This document shows, piece by piece, positions 20,133 to 33,188 of a stretch of 64,000 nucleotides of DNA (position 1 is the first letter of the stretch; every line of letters starts with the position of its first letter). The notes under the pieces are model-generated. The model was given only the letters and a program-made list of their open reading frames with translations, was not told where the DNA came from and made no database searches. The DNA lies in contig NC_060238.1 of NCBI RefSeq assembly GCF_021155775.2, positions 11,681,551-11,745,550 of the forward strand, read 5' to 3'. The translations under genes and the position numbers were made by a program. The stretch is from Neodiprion pinetum. Lineage: Eukaryota > Arthropoda > Insecta > Hymenoptera > Diprionidae.

Positions 20133-20660
20133 TTTTTTTTCAGCGGTGAAGGGGAAATATTCGGAAGACATCCGGATGTTCAATGGTGCCCTAGGATAGT
20201 GCCCGATTTTCACCGGCTAAGACCGCTCCGCCGCTCATCACCCAGGACGGAGCGGACCCGCTCTCGCATTAGTGCACTCCGTCCCTGTGGCCGGCCGTTC
20301 TCTTGGCTTCTCTCTCCCGCTTACGTCATTGTGACGTTGACCATCTCGGCCGGACAGTCGCGCCTCAGTCAGCTTTCCTTCGCCTCCATTTTTCTTGCCT
20401 CAGTTGTGTCTACTGTCGGCACAGAATTCGCTACTGTCTGTCTTCCGGCGACCTCGTCCGCAGTCACGCTTCGCACTACACTGACCACTACACTTTGCTC
20501 GTTGTCTTCGCACTATTGTCCTGCCAATTTACCCGTCTGTCCGTGTCGCTAATCTCCTGTCACTGCACCTCCTGCGCTACGTTCATTGGCTTTGCAGTAC
20601 TGTCCTGCCAAATTGTCTAACTGTCCGTGTCACTAGTCACGCTTCGCATCTCCCTGCGCA

Positions 20661-23600
20661 CTACTTGTCTTTTCTGCAGAGCATGTTGCAAGGCGTGCTC
20701 ACGTGGCCACAACCAAGCTCTTGCACACTTACCTGCGACGTCTGCGTCCTAGCCAGCCGCCAGTACAAGCAGGTGGCCCCCTTGTCCACCGTGGACCTGT
20801 AGTGCGAAAACATCCTCACATGCTCATCCCAGCTGACGCATTGGCACATGACGGTGAAGACTACGCCGTCGAGCACCACCACGTCTAGCCCCATTGGTTG
20901 CATATTCACCGGACTGCACAAGTTCGTCGGCTTTTGTTGACCTCCGTACCTGCGCTTCGGGTACAATATAGCCCGGTTGTTGCCTATGTAATTTACGTCC
21001 CCATAGGTCATCCGGACCCTTGCACCCTCGCTACCCGGCATTGTCGCTCTGACCGCAGGCGGTCCTCTCCCGATTTCCTCGGCGGCGTGCCTTGCCGCCA
21101 GACCCACGATCTTGTCCTGTACCACGCTTATATCCGCTACGTCACTGGTAGGTTCAGCCACATCGTCCCTTAGGTAGCCCGCGCTCCTGAAGCATACGGC
21201 GTGCCTGTATGCCAGGTCACAGCCGCACGCCGCGGCTCGCGCAAGCGTCCCCGGGTTGGGTCTCCTGCCTGGTCGTTTACCCCTTCTGTTCCGTTCGGCT
21301 TCCTCCTTGTCACGGAGTACTCGTCTGATGTAGTCAGTCACTGCATTTCACTGTTCCAACCTTCTCAGCATGGCGCGCACTACCTCCCGGATGCTCGCGG
21401 TCGGTCCGGTCGCGCTCCACATTTCTTACCTCGGTGCCTTCCATGCCGGGCATACGAACCACGTGTGTTTTGCGTCGTCCGCAGCGGCTTCGCAGTGGTG
21501 TCACCTTGGCGTCGTCTCCTTACCTATCCGATGGAGATATGCACCGAAGCACCCGTGCCCCGTTAGGCATTGGGTCAGGTGAAACTCCATCTGGCCGTGT
21601 CTCCGGTCGATCCAAGGTACTACCGAGGGCATCGCCTCCCTCCTCCATGTCCCCTTCTCCTCTTCACCCCGTTCCATGTCCCATTCCTCGGTCGTCTTCA
21701 CCCGCTCCTTACGTCTCAGTCTGACCCTAGCCGCCTTGCCACGGGCCCCGCTTCTCACTTCCACCTCCGCGATTCTTTTTCGTTCGACCGCCATCTGGTG
21801 CAGCAGAATCAGGCCCGCCAGCAACATAACGGCCCGCGTTGAGACAGTGCGGTACGCTGACACGACTCGAAGTGCGCTGGCCTTTCTTGCAGCCTCCAGT
21901 CTGCTCATGTTTCTCGCCACGCTTAGGGCGTCCGCCCACACAGAGGCTCCGTAGAGTGCACCGGAGTATGTTACGCTCTCCAGGAGTTCACTTTTCACGT
22001 AGGCCGGTTCCGCGATGTTGAGCATTAGCCTGCCGAAGGCCGCGGCTACGCCCATAGCCTTGTGTGCGGCCTTCCGCACGTGCTCCGCGAAGTTCAACCT
22101 GGCGTCAATGGTCACTTTAGGTCATTCGCGCTGTCTGTGGGATTCAACTCGTGTCCTTTGACTTTGATAGGGTTGACCTTCAGCGTGTGCCGCCTAGTTA
22201 TCACCACTATCTCCGTCTTCCTTTCCGCCAGGTCTAGTCCTACGCCAGGTAGCCACGTCAGAGCGCTGCTGACTGCTTCATTGGTCTTGCTTTCCGGCAG
22301 TTCCGCCGTCCTTGCTGACACCACCTGAGCTACGTTGTGGGCGAAGCCGATAGTTCTCACCCCTTTCGACATTTTCAGCCGCAGCAAGTCATCATAGGCC
22401 ACGTTCCATAGTAGTGGGCCGAGGGCAGACCCCTGTAAACCCCTGTTATCAGTGGGCGCGTTCTTTTGCCTTTGCTGGTGCATTACAGAAGTAACCTGTT
22501 TTCCAGGTAGCTCTTGAATATGCCCAGGAGGTACGCCGGCATGTCCTTCCGCTTTATTATCGCTTCCAGGATTACGTCGTGCCCCACCGCATTGAAGACG
22601 TTTTTGATGGCCAAAAGCGCCCACAAGCAGGGGGTAGCGAAGCGACCTTTGCGCTCGTTTGCTTTCCTGGCGATGTCCACGAACTTGTCGATAGCTTGGT
22701 TGGTCGACCTTCCCCTACGGAAGCCGTACTGATTATCCGCTAGTCCGCCCGAGGCGTCCGGAGCTGCCTCGAGCCTGGCGTGCAATAGCCTTTCCAGTAT
22801 TTTGCCAGAAACGTCAATTGGCCTGATGGGCCGGTACGGCGGCAACTCCCCATTCTTAGCCTGCCCCTTAGGCAGTAGAACAACCCTTTGTCTTTTCCAC
22901 CTGCCGGGAAATGCTCCGCTGCGAAGGCACTCGTTGTAGGCCCTGAGGAGTGTGTCTGGGTAGCACACGGCAACTACGGCCAAGGCTTCTTTCGGCACTG
23001 TAACAGGTCCTGGCACCTTCCCCCCACCGAGCCTCCTTGCCGCGTTGGCGAGCTCCGCCTCGGTGAAAGGTTCAGTGGGACCCTCATCGTTGCACCCGAG
23101 CGTGGTGCTTAACGTCTTCCCGTGAGTTGGGAACAACTCACCTAGCACCCCCTCGACGATTGTCGGGTCTTCTGGTTGCCTTAGGCCTGCAAGTTTCTTG
23201 GTGACCAGCTTGTACGGCGGCCCCCACGGGTCTTCCTCCACCGCCTGCAGTAGCTCCTCCCAGCACTTGGCCTTGCTAGCTTTGATCTTATCTCTCATGC
23301 TCTTTTTGACACACCTGTATTCCGTACTTCTCGCCTCTCTGCCTTCGCCTTTGGCCCGCGCTCTCTGCATCCGCCGCCTGACTCTAATGCAGTCGCGTCG
23401 AAGTTGAGCGATCACGCAGGTCCACCAGTAGACGGCGATCCTGCCACGCTGTGGCCTTTTTCTCGGTATTCTCGCATCGCATGCCCTGGTGATGGTGTCC
23501 ACGAGGGCGTCTACTTTCGACTTGCAGGTCTCGGTTGGGCCTTGCCTGTGATTCGCTGTCTCTTCTTTGAGACAGGCTGTCATGGCCGCCTTGTCCAGCT

Positions 23601-24324
23601 TTCTAACGACCCATCCCGGGCTAAACCGCAGGCTGGCGTCTCTGTCTGTTGCTCGAGCTCCACCGTGCGCCACCCACTTCATGTAGATGTAGCGATGGTC
23701 GCTCAGGCTCTATTCTTCATGGACCCTCCATTCTCGTATCTCGGCCGCCACTCCGGAGCTGCGAACCGTGATGTCGATGATCGACTTCGCGGCGGTGGGT
23801 TCCCTGCTCCAGGTTGGGGCGTCTCCCGTGTTTATGGGCCAGAGGTCGAGTCTGGCCATGAACTCGGTCACGATCTCGCCCCTCTCGTTCCATCTATCAG
23901 ATCCCCATAGCGGCGACTTCGCGTTGAAGTCACCTTCTCTGAGGATCCTACCCCTTGCCGCCCTGACCGCCTCGTCGAGGCCGTCCAGCTGCATCTCCAG
24001 GTCTTGCGTCTACGTATTGGGCAAGAAGTAGCAGCTGAAGACACTCGTGCTGCTTACTCTCATCCACACGAAGCCTTCGCCTCTTCCACCCAGCATCAGG
24101 TTGCTCGTCAGGTTTCGCATCCCGAGGAGGGCGGCGTCTCCGGTCGTGTCCTCCAGCCAGTGACCTTGCTTCCCTGCCCTGCTGGGCTCAGATACCAGCA
24201 GTATGCTGGCCCCCATACCCGCAGCAGTTTGGGTGAACAGGTCTTGGGCGGCCTAGCTCCTGTTCAAGTTTACCTGAAGTATGCCCGCTTTGGGATCGGT
24301 GTTGACGCACCTCACTCTTGACAT
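20661..24324 (-). pseudogene. LINE copy 1 ORF2: endonuclease, RT, C-terminal extension
   Basis: The ATG at 24322-24324 overlaps the ORF1 end. An AP-like endonuclease comes first (VNLNRS, VSEPSRAG, EGDFNAKS, SLSDHRYIYMKW), with in-frame stops near 24252, 24010 and 23707-23710. A 400-codon frame (23682-22483) holds the linker and RT fingers (NQYGFRRGRSTNQA). After a frameshift comes the palm, where the usual FADD box reads FAHN (about 22350), so the catalytic Asp pair is lost. Another shift leads to 22115-21501 and then to 21341-20661, which carries the conserved C-terminal extension (VRMTYGDVNYIGNNRAILY; VVLDGVVF). The enzyme would nick the target and copy RNA there. This copy is dead. Confidence 0.85.
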
Positions 24325-26020
24325 AGCAAGGTGCTGAAATCGAGCCTCCGCCCGAACGACCCTCCCAGTGTGGTAGGGAAGAGCATCACCGGCTCCACGC
24401 TCGCCCATCCCGTGCTCTCCACCGTCCTGTAGTTAGGCACCCTTATGGTGGCCCGCCCGTTGCGCCGGTCCTTGGCCTTCAGCAGCTCTGCCTTGGAGGC
24501 TCTGCACTGGTCACTCCCGGCGAAGTGGTCCGCCCTTACCCCGCCGTTTGTGCACACGATGCACCTCGGGCTGGACCTCCCGCACTCTTTCTTCTTATGC
24601 TCGGTCATACTGCATCTCCTGCAAGCATTCAAGTTGTCTATGCCCAGGCATTTGGCAGCGTGATGTCCATACCCTTGGCATCTGTAACACCCGTCCACCG
24701 TGATCCTTCCTTAGATCTGGCAGACGGTCAAACCGATGTTGATTTTGCCAATCGTCAGCAGCTTCTGGGCAGTCCGCCCCAGCATCCTTATCAGCGCAGC
24801 CTGGATGCCCCTGAAACCACTCCTCAATCTCATCTCGTCCTCGAGCGACGCTTTCAAGGCGCTGCTGAGGGCCACCCTTATCTCCTCCCCCGTCGTGATC
24901 TCGTCGAGATCTCTAACCTCAATGGTCATTCCAGCGTCGAAACCTTGGCCTTGCCACCCAGAACCCCCACGACGGCCTCCTTCAGGGCCTGTGCGCCTCT
25001 TGAGCCCTTTAGCTCGAGGAGGACATTACCCCCTCTGGTTCTCCTGATCGCGGTAATGGAGGCACCCACCTTATCCGGGTCAAGCTGGCTCCTCACCTTC
25101 TTGAGGACTTCGGCACAGTTCTAACCTCCTTCCGTCTTGATCAAGACGGCGTCCGGCCTAACCGGTTTTCTAGGCATGGGCCTACCTTCCTTCGCGGCGG
25201 CCGCAGCCGTCTTTTCTGATGGCAATGCTGGTGTTGGGGCGGCGGCCTTGCGGTGACCTCGCCTCACCACCTTGCTCCGGCCCTCCTTCTGGGACATCTT
25301 CCGCTGTTCGTTGGAGCGCAGCATCTTCTCCGCAGCCTCGGTTGAGAGGGAGATCTCCTTCCTATTGTTGGCTGCGGCTGCCTTCTGCTGCTCCTGCTGG
25401 GGCTGCTGCGCCCCTGTCTGCGTGGCCTTGTCTCCGCAATCCCGCGGTACTCTGGTCCCTGTCAGCTCTTCCTCCATCCTGTTCCAGGTACGCTCGACGC
25501 GCCTGACGACAGTAGCCACCTGTGCCAAGTCTTCTTCGGGGATGACGTAAGTATTTTTGTGGGCCATCACGAATACATTCATCCCCTCAATAAGGGTAAT
25601 CAGGGTCTTCGGCGATTCCGTCCCACTTACCTCCTGCGCATTTCGGGTGGTCAGACTTACCTTCCCAGTGCAGCTCATTCTCCTCGCCCCCTCGTTCCTG
25701 GCTTTCGGGATCGCTTCCTTTAGCCCCGGCGCGCTATTCTGCGCACCCTTTCTTGGCAGCTCTATGTCAATTAGGACCAGTGGCGTCTGGACAGGTGCCG
25801 CCGCCCTCATCGGCACCTCTAGGCTGGTGATCCGCCAGGGCGGTGGTGGTGACCAGTGAATGCTGGCCCTTCTCGTAAAGGGATTCACCTCAAAAACCTC
25901 GTAATCCTCTTCGTTACTTGTTTTTCTTTTTGTTTTAACTTTTTCATATTGTGATATTCTTTGTACAACGGCAGTTCGGCCATCATGGCAGCTGCGACGC
26001 TGTGCAGTATCTATCCCCAC
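24312..26020 (-). pseudogene. LINE copy 1 ORF1 (gag-like, CCHC knuckles)
   Basis: Three frames in order cover it: 26020-25121, 24929-24711 and 24698-24312. The N-terminal region carries the EVFEVNPFTRRAS motif. Gln/Lys-rich and Pro-rich linkers follow, then the R1-type gag core (MTIEVRDLDEITTGEE), then the knuckles CYRCQGYGHHAAKC, CRRCSMTEHKKKEC and a CIVCTN third knuckle. It binds element RNA and, in telomere-targeted relatives, helps deliver it to the target. A stop at 24711, just before the first knuckle, and a stop and phase change near 25121 inactivate it. Confidence 0.8.
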
Positions 26021-26652
26021 TGGATGGAACCCTAACCCCGTACTCGCACGTAAACTGCTTTCAGCTTGTCAGGTGGTCAGCCCTGTCCGTGCGACCCCCC
26101 CCCCCCCCCCCCCCCCCCGCCCCTTGCCTCTTTAGAGTCTTCCGTCCGGGGGATTCCCCTGTCAATCCGAGCTAGGGTAGGCCCCCATTCAAGTGAAACC
26201 TTGCTGGAAATACCCTACTAGCTTCAAGTATGAGGAAATGCTGACCAGATAATCCTCCATACATGCGCCCGAGATCCCAGATTCAACCCTCTGCTTGGCT
26301 ACAGTCGGCTGCAAATAGTAGTTTTCCCACTTCAGACCTGTGGATTCCTAGGACGCCACAGGAAAGGTACAGACATTCCTTGAAGCCCTGGTCGGTCGGA
26401 TTACTCGTCCGGCCTTGGCTAGCCTTAGTGGAATATCCTCAGAGATCCCGACCACATCCCATTAACTCATCTCCCATTCATTACTCCTTATTCCCTTACC
26501 CAGCCTCGGGAGGCTGGGCCGGTTATGCTGAGTAGTCGCTCGTCTAGTCTCGCCTTTGCCCAGGGATTTTTAAGGCCCTCGGCGTCGGGTCCTCGAGATT
26601 CATTGCGGCCGAAAAGCCCCCACACTACGACAAGGTGAAAACCCGCGTGGGG
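26021..26652 (-). other. LINE copy 1 5' UTR
   Basis: Homologous to 33190-33881, 41981-42663, 48265-48462 (partial) and 62545-63171. A long C tract (about 26095-26118) sits where copy 3 has short C runs. The most conserved segment is GGAAATACCCTA and its surroundings (about 26200-26265). Confidence 0.7.
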
Positions 26653-26707
26653 AAATCAAACCTAACCTAACCTGACCCAACCTAACCCAACCCAACCTAA
26701 CCTCATC
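26653..26707. repeat. Degenerate CCTAA (telomere-type) repeats
   Basis: Units CCTAA, CCCAA and CTGAC alternate between the 5' end of copy 1 and the poly(T) of copy 2, consistent with TTAGG-type target DNA. Confidence 0.75.
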
Positions 26708-26717
26708 TTTTTTTTTG

Positions 26718-27865
26718 TTCAGCGGCGAAGGGGAAATCTTCAAAAGACATCCGCTTGTTCTAATGGATGCTATCGGATAGTTCCGGATTTTTGAAGGGCC
26801 AAAACCCCTCACGCCGGTCTTGGCCCAGGACGAGACGGAACCGCTTTCGCATGACTTCACCCCGTCTCTGTGGCTGGCCTGTTCTTATGGCTTCTATCCC
26901 GCACAGCGTTTCCTGCTGCTAGCCCGCGGCGCCTGCTATTGTCGTAGCATTTCCGCGTCCGCTCTTGCTTACCATCTACTTACGATCTATCGTCGCAATA
27001 GCGTTATTTAGTATGTCAGTATACTTAATACTACCTCATTTCTTGCCTATTAGTGCAATAGCGTTTAATATTAATACCTTAGTGGAATAGCGCATTACCC
27101 TGTGTTATCATCCGTACTTACCACTTACTCATTGCTGCCAGTGACATACTACCAGCGCGGGATTTTCTGACGCAAGTGTTCCGCGCCGGCTTGGTTTCAC
27201 ATGGCCCTCCATTCACTGTAGTTCCTACACCACCACCTACTTATTGTCAATTATGGTTACGCAGCGCGTACCAGTTGTCTCAATCGATTTCTGCTGCGCT
27301 AAGCGCAGTCGAGCGTCCTACTATCAATTTTCTTAATATCTATCCTACTTGATGCTTGTGCCCTGCTGCTGGTTTTACGCGGCTATCATTCATCATTCAT
27401 ACTTACAACTCACTTATGGCTGCCAGTGACCTACTACCGGCGCGGAATTTGCTGACGTAAGTGTTTCGCGCCGGCCTGGTTTCACATGGCCCTCCATTCG
27501 CTGTAGCTGCTACACGACCACCTACTTATTGTCAATTTTGGTTACGCATTCGTACCAGTTAATTTGCTCAATATCTATTCTACTTTGTACTATTAATTTC
27601 ATAAGTTAACCGCTGTCTGGGACCCGCTGCCGGCGCAGAATTTGCTGACGCAAGTGCTCCGCGCCGGCCTGCTCGCGACCTACGGCTGGCGCGGAATTTG
27701 CTGACACATTGTTTGTTTCACGCCAGCCTGCCTGCTCACACCTGTCGTAATTAGAGTCCGATTACTGAAGTTCAAATCTAAATAGCAATTACCCCAGTGG
27801 CCCCTACTCTAGTTTCACTATGTTGTTTGGCTGGTTGTTGGATATTGTTGATCACGAGTCACTTG
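26718..27865 (-). other. LINE copy 2 3' UTR with hairpin array
   Basis: The first roughly 170 bases (from CAGCGGCGAAGG) are conserved in all five copies and probably contain the RT recognition region. Hairpins lie at 27152-27190, 27437-27474, 27629-27668 and 27684-27728. No protein is encoded. Confidence 0.7.
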
Positions 27866-30800
27866 TCACTCCCGTCCTTTCCATCCCTTCGGATTAATAT
27901 CTTTTCCACCACTCCTCACTACCATGCTGCTCGCACTCTTGAAGTGGCCTTGTCTCCTCCCGGTCTCACTGCCTAGCCTGACCTCCCGTGTCAGCCTCCA
28001 GTCGGATCCGGTGACCCCGTCCTCCACGGTGGTGCTGTAGTGCGGGAACATTCGTTCGTGCTACACCAGGCTGCCACACTGGCAGCTGGCGGTAAACACC
28101 GTTCCGTCTAGCACTACCGCATCTCGCCCGGGTGGTTGCGACCCCAGTGCGCTGGTCGAATTGATCAATTTTTGCCCCCCCCCCCCCCCCCCACCGTCTC
28201 TTGAGGTAGAGGATGGCCCGGTTGTTACCTAGGTAATTAACATCACAGTAGGTCATCCGGACCATCGCTTCCTCCTCCGCTGTCCTCGTAGCCGGAGGCC
28301 GGGGCTCCCCTCGTCGGATCAGCCTGGCTGCATGTTCAGTCGCCAGGTTCTCCAGCCTTCTCATGGTGTCTGCGAGACCCCCACTAGCTGGTTATATCTC
28401 GTTACCTTGATCCTCCCGGTCGTGTAGATGGCTTCCTCTAAGGAAGCAAACCGAGTGTGCGTATGATAAATCACACGCGCACCCGGCCGCCGCCCCCCCC
28501 CCCCCCCCCCCCCACCTCCAGCCCATCCACTGGTCCGCTAGCAGGTCGAATCGTCGCTCGTGCGGACTTTTGTCTAGGCAGTTTCCCCTGTCGCACCCTC
28601 TCCGTCTCTTCCTTGGTGCGCAGGACCCCGCCTGCGTACCGCTGCGCCGCTTCCCACTTTCTCGGGCTCTTCAGCAACGCCTTGACGAGCTCAGCAATGC
28701 CTTCGACTTTCCCGGTGACGCCTTCCATCTCATTTGTCTGGTCCTTCCAGGCGGGGCAACGGAACCAGGTGTAGTCCGCGTCATCTTCAGGATCATTGCA
28801 GTGGTGGCATGTCGATATCGCCTCCTCACCTACACGGTTGAGATACTCACCGAAGCAGCCGTGTCTGGTGAGCCCCTGGGTGAGGTGGAAGCTCAGTTGA
28901 CCGAACCTCCGCTTTACTCAAGGCGCGACGGATGGTATGGCCATCCTTGTCCACGCCCCCCTCTCCCCGTTGCCCAATCCTCGTCTCAGCTGTGGATAGT
29001 CCTCTCCCTCTCCACTCTTCTCAGTTTGGCCTTGGTAGCTTTATTCCAGATGCCCCCTTCTGTCTCAGCGGCAGTGATTCGCCTGCGCTCGTCCGCCATC
29101 AGATGTAGCGGAATCAGCCCCGCCAGCACCATGACCGCTGCTGTGGATGCGGTGTGGTACGCTGAGATCACTCTCAGTGCGCAGACTCTTCCCACCGCGT
29201 CGACTCTGTTCTTGTTTCTGGCCACTTTTAGGGCTTCGGCCCAGACAGGAGCCCCGTACAGCATTACTGAGTACGTGACTCCCGCCAGGAGCCTCCGCCT
29301 GGCGTAGCCCGGGCCGCCGGTGTTTGGTATAAGTCTGCCAAGAGCCGTCGCCGTCCTCATGGCCTTGTTCGCGGCCGTCGCGACGTGCTCCGCAAAGTTC
29401 AGCTTTGCGTCGATTGTCACGACCAGGTACTTCGCGCTCTTCGTGGGCCTTACCTGGTGCCCCTTAACCATTATGGGGTCGACGATAAGTTTATGCCTCC
29501 TGGTTAGGACCACCACTTCTGTCTTTTTTTCGGCCAGCTCCAGCCCTTTCTCGTTCACCCAATCCCACACTCGGTTGATGGCCTCCCCTGCCGTTCTCTC
29601 GAGCAGCTCCGCTGTCCTCGCCGTCACCAAGAGCGCGATGTCGTCCGCAAATCCGATGATACACACCCCCTCTGGCATCTCCATCCGGAGCAGGTCGTCA
29701 TAGGCTAAGTTCCACAAGAGCGGTCCAACGACCGATCCCTGTGGGACTCCCGCCGTTACCAAGCGTAGTTTCATTCCCTCACTGGTATGATACATGAGCC
29801 GCCTGTTTTCCAGGTAGCTCGCGACCATACCCAGTAGGTACTTCGGCATGCTGGTTTTCCTCTTTATTGCCTCAAGTATTGTGTTATGCCCCACCGCGTT
29901 GAAGGCGTTTTTGACGTCCAAAAGCGCCAGCAAGCAGGGGGTAGCGTGTCGCCCTCTCCTCGCCTTCGCCTCTCTGGCGATGCTCACCACGTCTTGCATG
30001 GCCTGTATCGTAGACCTGCCCCTTCTGAACCCGTACTGTCTGCAGGCTAGACCGCCCACTTCTTCTACGGCTTCCACCAGTCTTGCGTGCACCATTCTCT
30101 CCAGGAGTTTCCTCGTGGTATCTATGAAGCTAATGGGCCTGTACTTCTGGTTTCCTCATTCTTCCGAGGGTCCCTTCAGCAGTGGGACAAGTCTCTGGCG
30201 TTTCCACTTGTCGTGGAAGTGGCCCGTCCGGAGGCATTTGTTAAAGGCTCTCAGAAACTCCTCCGGGTCACTTTTCAGCGCCACTGCCAGAGCCTCGTTT
30301 GGAACTCCATCTGGTCCTGAGGCCTTTTCATCAGCTAGTTTCCTGGCTGCCTCGCTGAGCTCCACCTTTGTGAAGGGGGCCGGCGGCTCAGTCTCTCCTG
30401 CTTCTCTTGGTGTTGGCATAGTCCTATGCAGGGTAAGAGCTCGTTCAGGACTCTTTCAATCACCTCGGCGTCATCCGGTTGTTTTGTTCCTCCGAGCTTC
30501 TTCATCATCAGTTTGTAGGGAAGCCCCCACGGATCCTCCTCCATCGTGCGGAGCAGTTCTTCCCAGCATCTTTCCTTGCTTGCCTTGATCTTCCCCCGCA
30601 TTCTTTTTTTGGCTGCTTGGAAGACTCCAAGGCTTGCGTCCGTTCCTTAACCCCTTGCTCCTCCCGCTTTATGTTGCTTCTACTCCGGAGGCAGTCTCTA
30701 CGCAGCTGCGCGATTTCCTCGGACCACCAGTGTGTCGCCGCTTTGCCTCTAGGTGGTTTCTTCTTAGGCATCGCCGCGTCACATGCTTTTATAATCTTCG

Positions 30801-31614
30801 TCATCAGTCTGGCTGCCTCGGGTCCCTCCGGGGTGCCTCGCGCTTCGCCTTTCGAGAATAGTTTGCCATAGCCTCCTTGTTCAGCTTCCTGACCGTCCAC
30901 CTCCCGTCAGGCCGCCCTCCTTGTTGTTCCCCTTGCTTCTTTGGTACCCACCTCATGCGGACGCAGCGGTGGTCACTGAGGGATTCATCGTCCAGGACCC
31001 GCCACCCCTCTATTTCGTCCGCGAACTCCGAGCTCTTCGTCGTGATGTCGATCACCGTCTTCGAGCCCGTGGTCTCCCGGTACCAGGTTGGTTCTGCGCC
31101 GACGTTGATTGCAGTCGGGTCGAGCCTTGTCAGGAGTTCGACGACGGCTTGGCCCCTCGCGTCCAGCTTCAAGGACCCCCAGGGGGGAAGACTTCGGGTT
31201 AAAGTCTCCGGTGACTAGAGTCTTGCCCCTCGCCGCTCTGATGCTGTTCTCCAGTCCGTCAAGCTGGGCCTCGAATTCGCTGATCGCGACGTTGGGCGAG
31301 AAAAAGCAGCTGTAGATGGTTAGGCCACTCGTTCTCGCCCAGACGAAACCCTCCCCTCTACACCCCAGAGTGAGGTTGCTCAGGTGGTTGTTCGTAGCCA
31401 GTATCGCCGCATCCTCCTTCCAGTCGACCATCCAGTTCCCCTGCTTCCCCGCGCTGCTGGGTTCCGAAACAATTAGTATCCCGGCCCCTTGCGCAGCGGC
31501 GGTCTGGGTCAGCAGGTCCTGGGCGGCACGGCTCCGGTTTAGGTTGACCTGGAGTATTACTACTCCAGGCCTGCTCCAGGGTCCCATGCTGGTGATCCCC
31601 CTGACTCTTGGCAT
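27866..31614 (-). pseudogene. LINE copy 2 ORF2: endonuclease, RT, C-terminal extension
   Basis: The start is at 31612-31614. The endonuclease (SEPSSAGKQGNW; GDFNPKSS; DDESLSDHRCVRMRW in another frame) is split near 31190. Linker frames follow at 30900-30335. The RT is well kept in one 369-codon frame (30095-28986) with RQYGFRRGRSTIQA, GVPQGSVVGPLLW and an intact FADDIALLV catalytic box. A polyC expansion (about 28495-28512) breaks the frame at the start of the C-terminal extension, and another (28181-28192) breaks it inside. The extension continues to 27866 (VRMTYCDVNYLGNNRAILYLKRR, split by the run). Confidence 0.85.
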
Positions 31615-33188
31615 GCTGTGGTGCTGTGATCGAGTCTCCGCCCGAATGAGACGCCATGCGAGGTAGGGGAGAGCATCACGTGTTCCCGCGGGGTAGGTTT
31701 CCCTTGTAGTGGCCCTCCCTTTGCGCCGCTCTTTGGCCTTCAGTAGTTCGGCTCTGAAAGCTTCGCACTGTCCGCTCCCGGAGAAGTGGTACGCCCTAGT
31801 CCCGCTGTTCGTGCACACAAAGCATCTTGAGCTGATCCTTTCACACTCCTTCTCCTTGTGCCCGGTCTCTCCACGCCTCCTACATGCATTGGAGTTATCG
31901 ATCCGTAGGCATCTGGCTGCGTGGTGTCCGTATCCCTGGCACCTGTGGCACCTATCCACCGAGATCCTTTCGCGGATCCGGCAGACAGTCCAGACCTTGC
32001 CACTCGCCAGCAGCTTCCGGGCAGTCCGCTCTCGCATCCTGGTCAGTGCAACCTGCGATCCCCGGAAGCCGGCCCTCATTTTCATCAGTGCCGTCAAGGG
32101 AGCTATCATGGCATCCGACAGGGCCACCCTTACTTCCTCCTCCGTGGTCACCTCGTCCAGGTCTGTGACCTCCACGGTCATGGATGGCTCCAGGGTCGAG
32201 ACCTTCGTCTGTTTCCTCAGAAACCCCCTAACCGTCTCGCTCAGAGCCTGGACGCCACTAGATTCTTTCACCTCTAGAACGACGTCACCCCCCCTCGTCC
32301 TCCTTTCCGCAGGGATGTTGGCCCCAGCCTCAACTTCTTTCAGGACGTCGGCGTGGTTGCTACGACTTGCTACCTTTATGAGGACAGCGTCGGGACGAAC
32401 TAGCTTCCTCCTGGGCCCACCCTTTGGTTGAGCCACGGCTGTCGTCTTCTGGATTGGCAAAGGCGCCGAGGTAGCGGGTTTGGCCGTCCTCTTGGGGCGA
32501 CCTCTCCTCACTACCTCGCTCCAGTCTCCGGTTTCCCCTCCTCCGTCTCCTCGGGGTGCGGCCGCTTTTCAACCGCCCCCGCGGACGAAGAGATCTCCTT
32601 CCTCTTTGACGTCGCTGCTTCCTGGATCGTCCCGGCTGCCTACTGTTGTTGCTGTAATGGTTCCCGCGTTGTCTGAGTCGCCTCGTGCCTAGTCTCGCGT
32701 GGAGACTTGGCCGCCGCCAGCTCCTCCTCCATCTTCTTCTGGGCCTTTTTGACCTGGCGGGCGACTATGGCCATCTTCGCCGTGTCCTCTTTCAGCTTTA
32801 CATTGGTGTTTGTGTGCGCGAGGGCCAAGCCCTTCATACGCTTGATGGGGGCAATCAGAGACTTCAGGCACTCCCTCCCACTTACCTCCGCGGTACTATT
32901 AGTGGCGCTGGGGCAACTCATCGTCCTTGCCCGATCCCAGACAGTTTTGGGAATCGCTCCCCTTGGTCTACTGGTACTGCCACCTGACGCCTCCAGGTCA
33001 ATAAGCACCATCAGCGTCTGGACCGGCACCGACACCCTTGATGTTTTTTCAGCGCTATTGCTGGCCCGCTTGGGCAGCGGAGGTGTTCGGTGGATGCTCG
33101 TCCTCCTCAAAAAGGGGTCCTTCACCTGAAATACCTCATACTCCATGTCGTCTTTATTGAGTTCTATTTGTTTTGTAAAGAGAGCCAT
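31600..33188 (-). pseudogene. LINE copy 2 ORF1, fused in frame to ORF2
   Basis: The ATG at 33186-33188 starts 182 codons with the N-terminal EYEVFQVKDPFLRRTS motif and a helical segment, ending at 32640. After a phase change, the frame from 32511 holds the gag core (MTVEVTDLDEVTTEEE) and three knuckles (CHRCQGYGHHAARC; CRRRGETGHKEKEC, where the second Cys is Arg; CFVCTNSGTRAYHF). Near 31660 a shift bypasses the usual ORF1 stop, so the 508-codon frame runs straight into the endonuclease. This is decay rather than a designed fusion, since other copies keep the stop. Confidence 0.8.

Larger units (their letters stand above)
20133..26652 (-). mobile_element. R1-clade TRAS/SART-like LINE, copy 1 (diverged subfamily)
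   Basis: Poly(A) on the minus strand is at 20133-20140. The conserved 3' end follows, then ORF2 (24324 down to 20661), ORF1 (to about 26020) and a 5' UTR ending at CCCCACGCGGG near 26652. TTAGG-like repeats lie outside both ends. Protein similarity to copies 2-5 is clear but lower than among those copies, and its 3' UTR holds only one weak hairpin remnant (about 20413). Confidence 0.88.

Noticed and set aside
19831..21970. Plus-strand Arg/Pro-rich frames over the LINEs
   Set aside because: They are antisense shadows of LINE ORF2, as are the similar plus-strand frames throughout 20-63 kb.
26653..26707. True chromosome end
   Set aside because: The CCTAA-like tract is short, degenerate and internal, with elements on both sides.
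30985..32511. Natural gag-endonuclease fusion protein
   Set aside because: The other four copies keep separate overlapping ORFs. The fusion comes from a local phase change.
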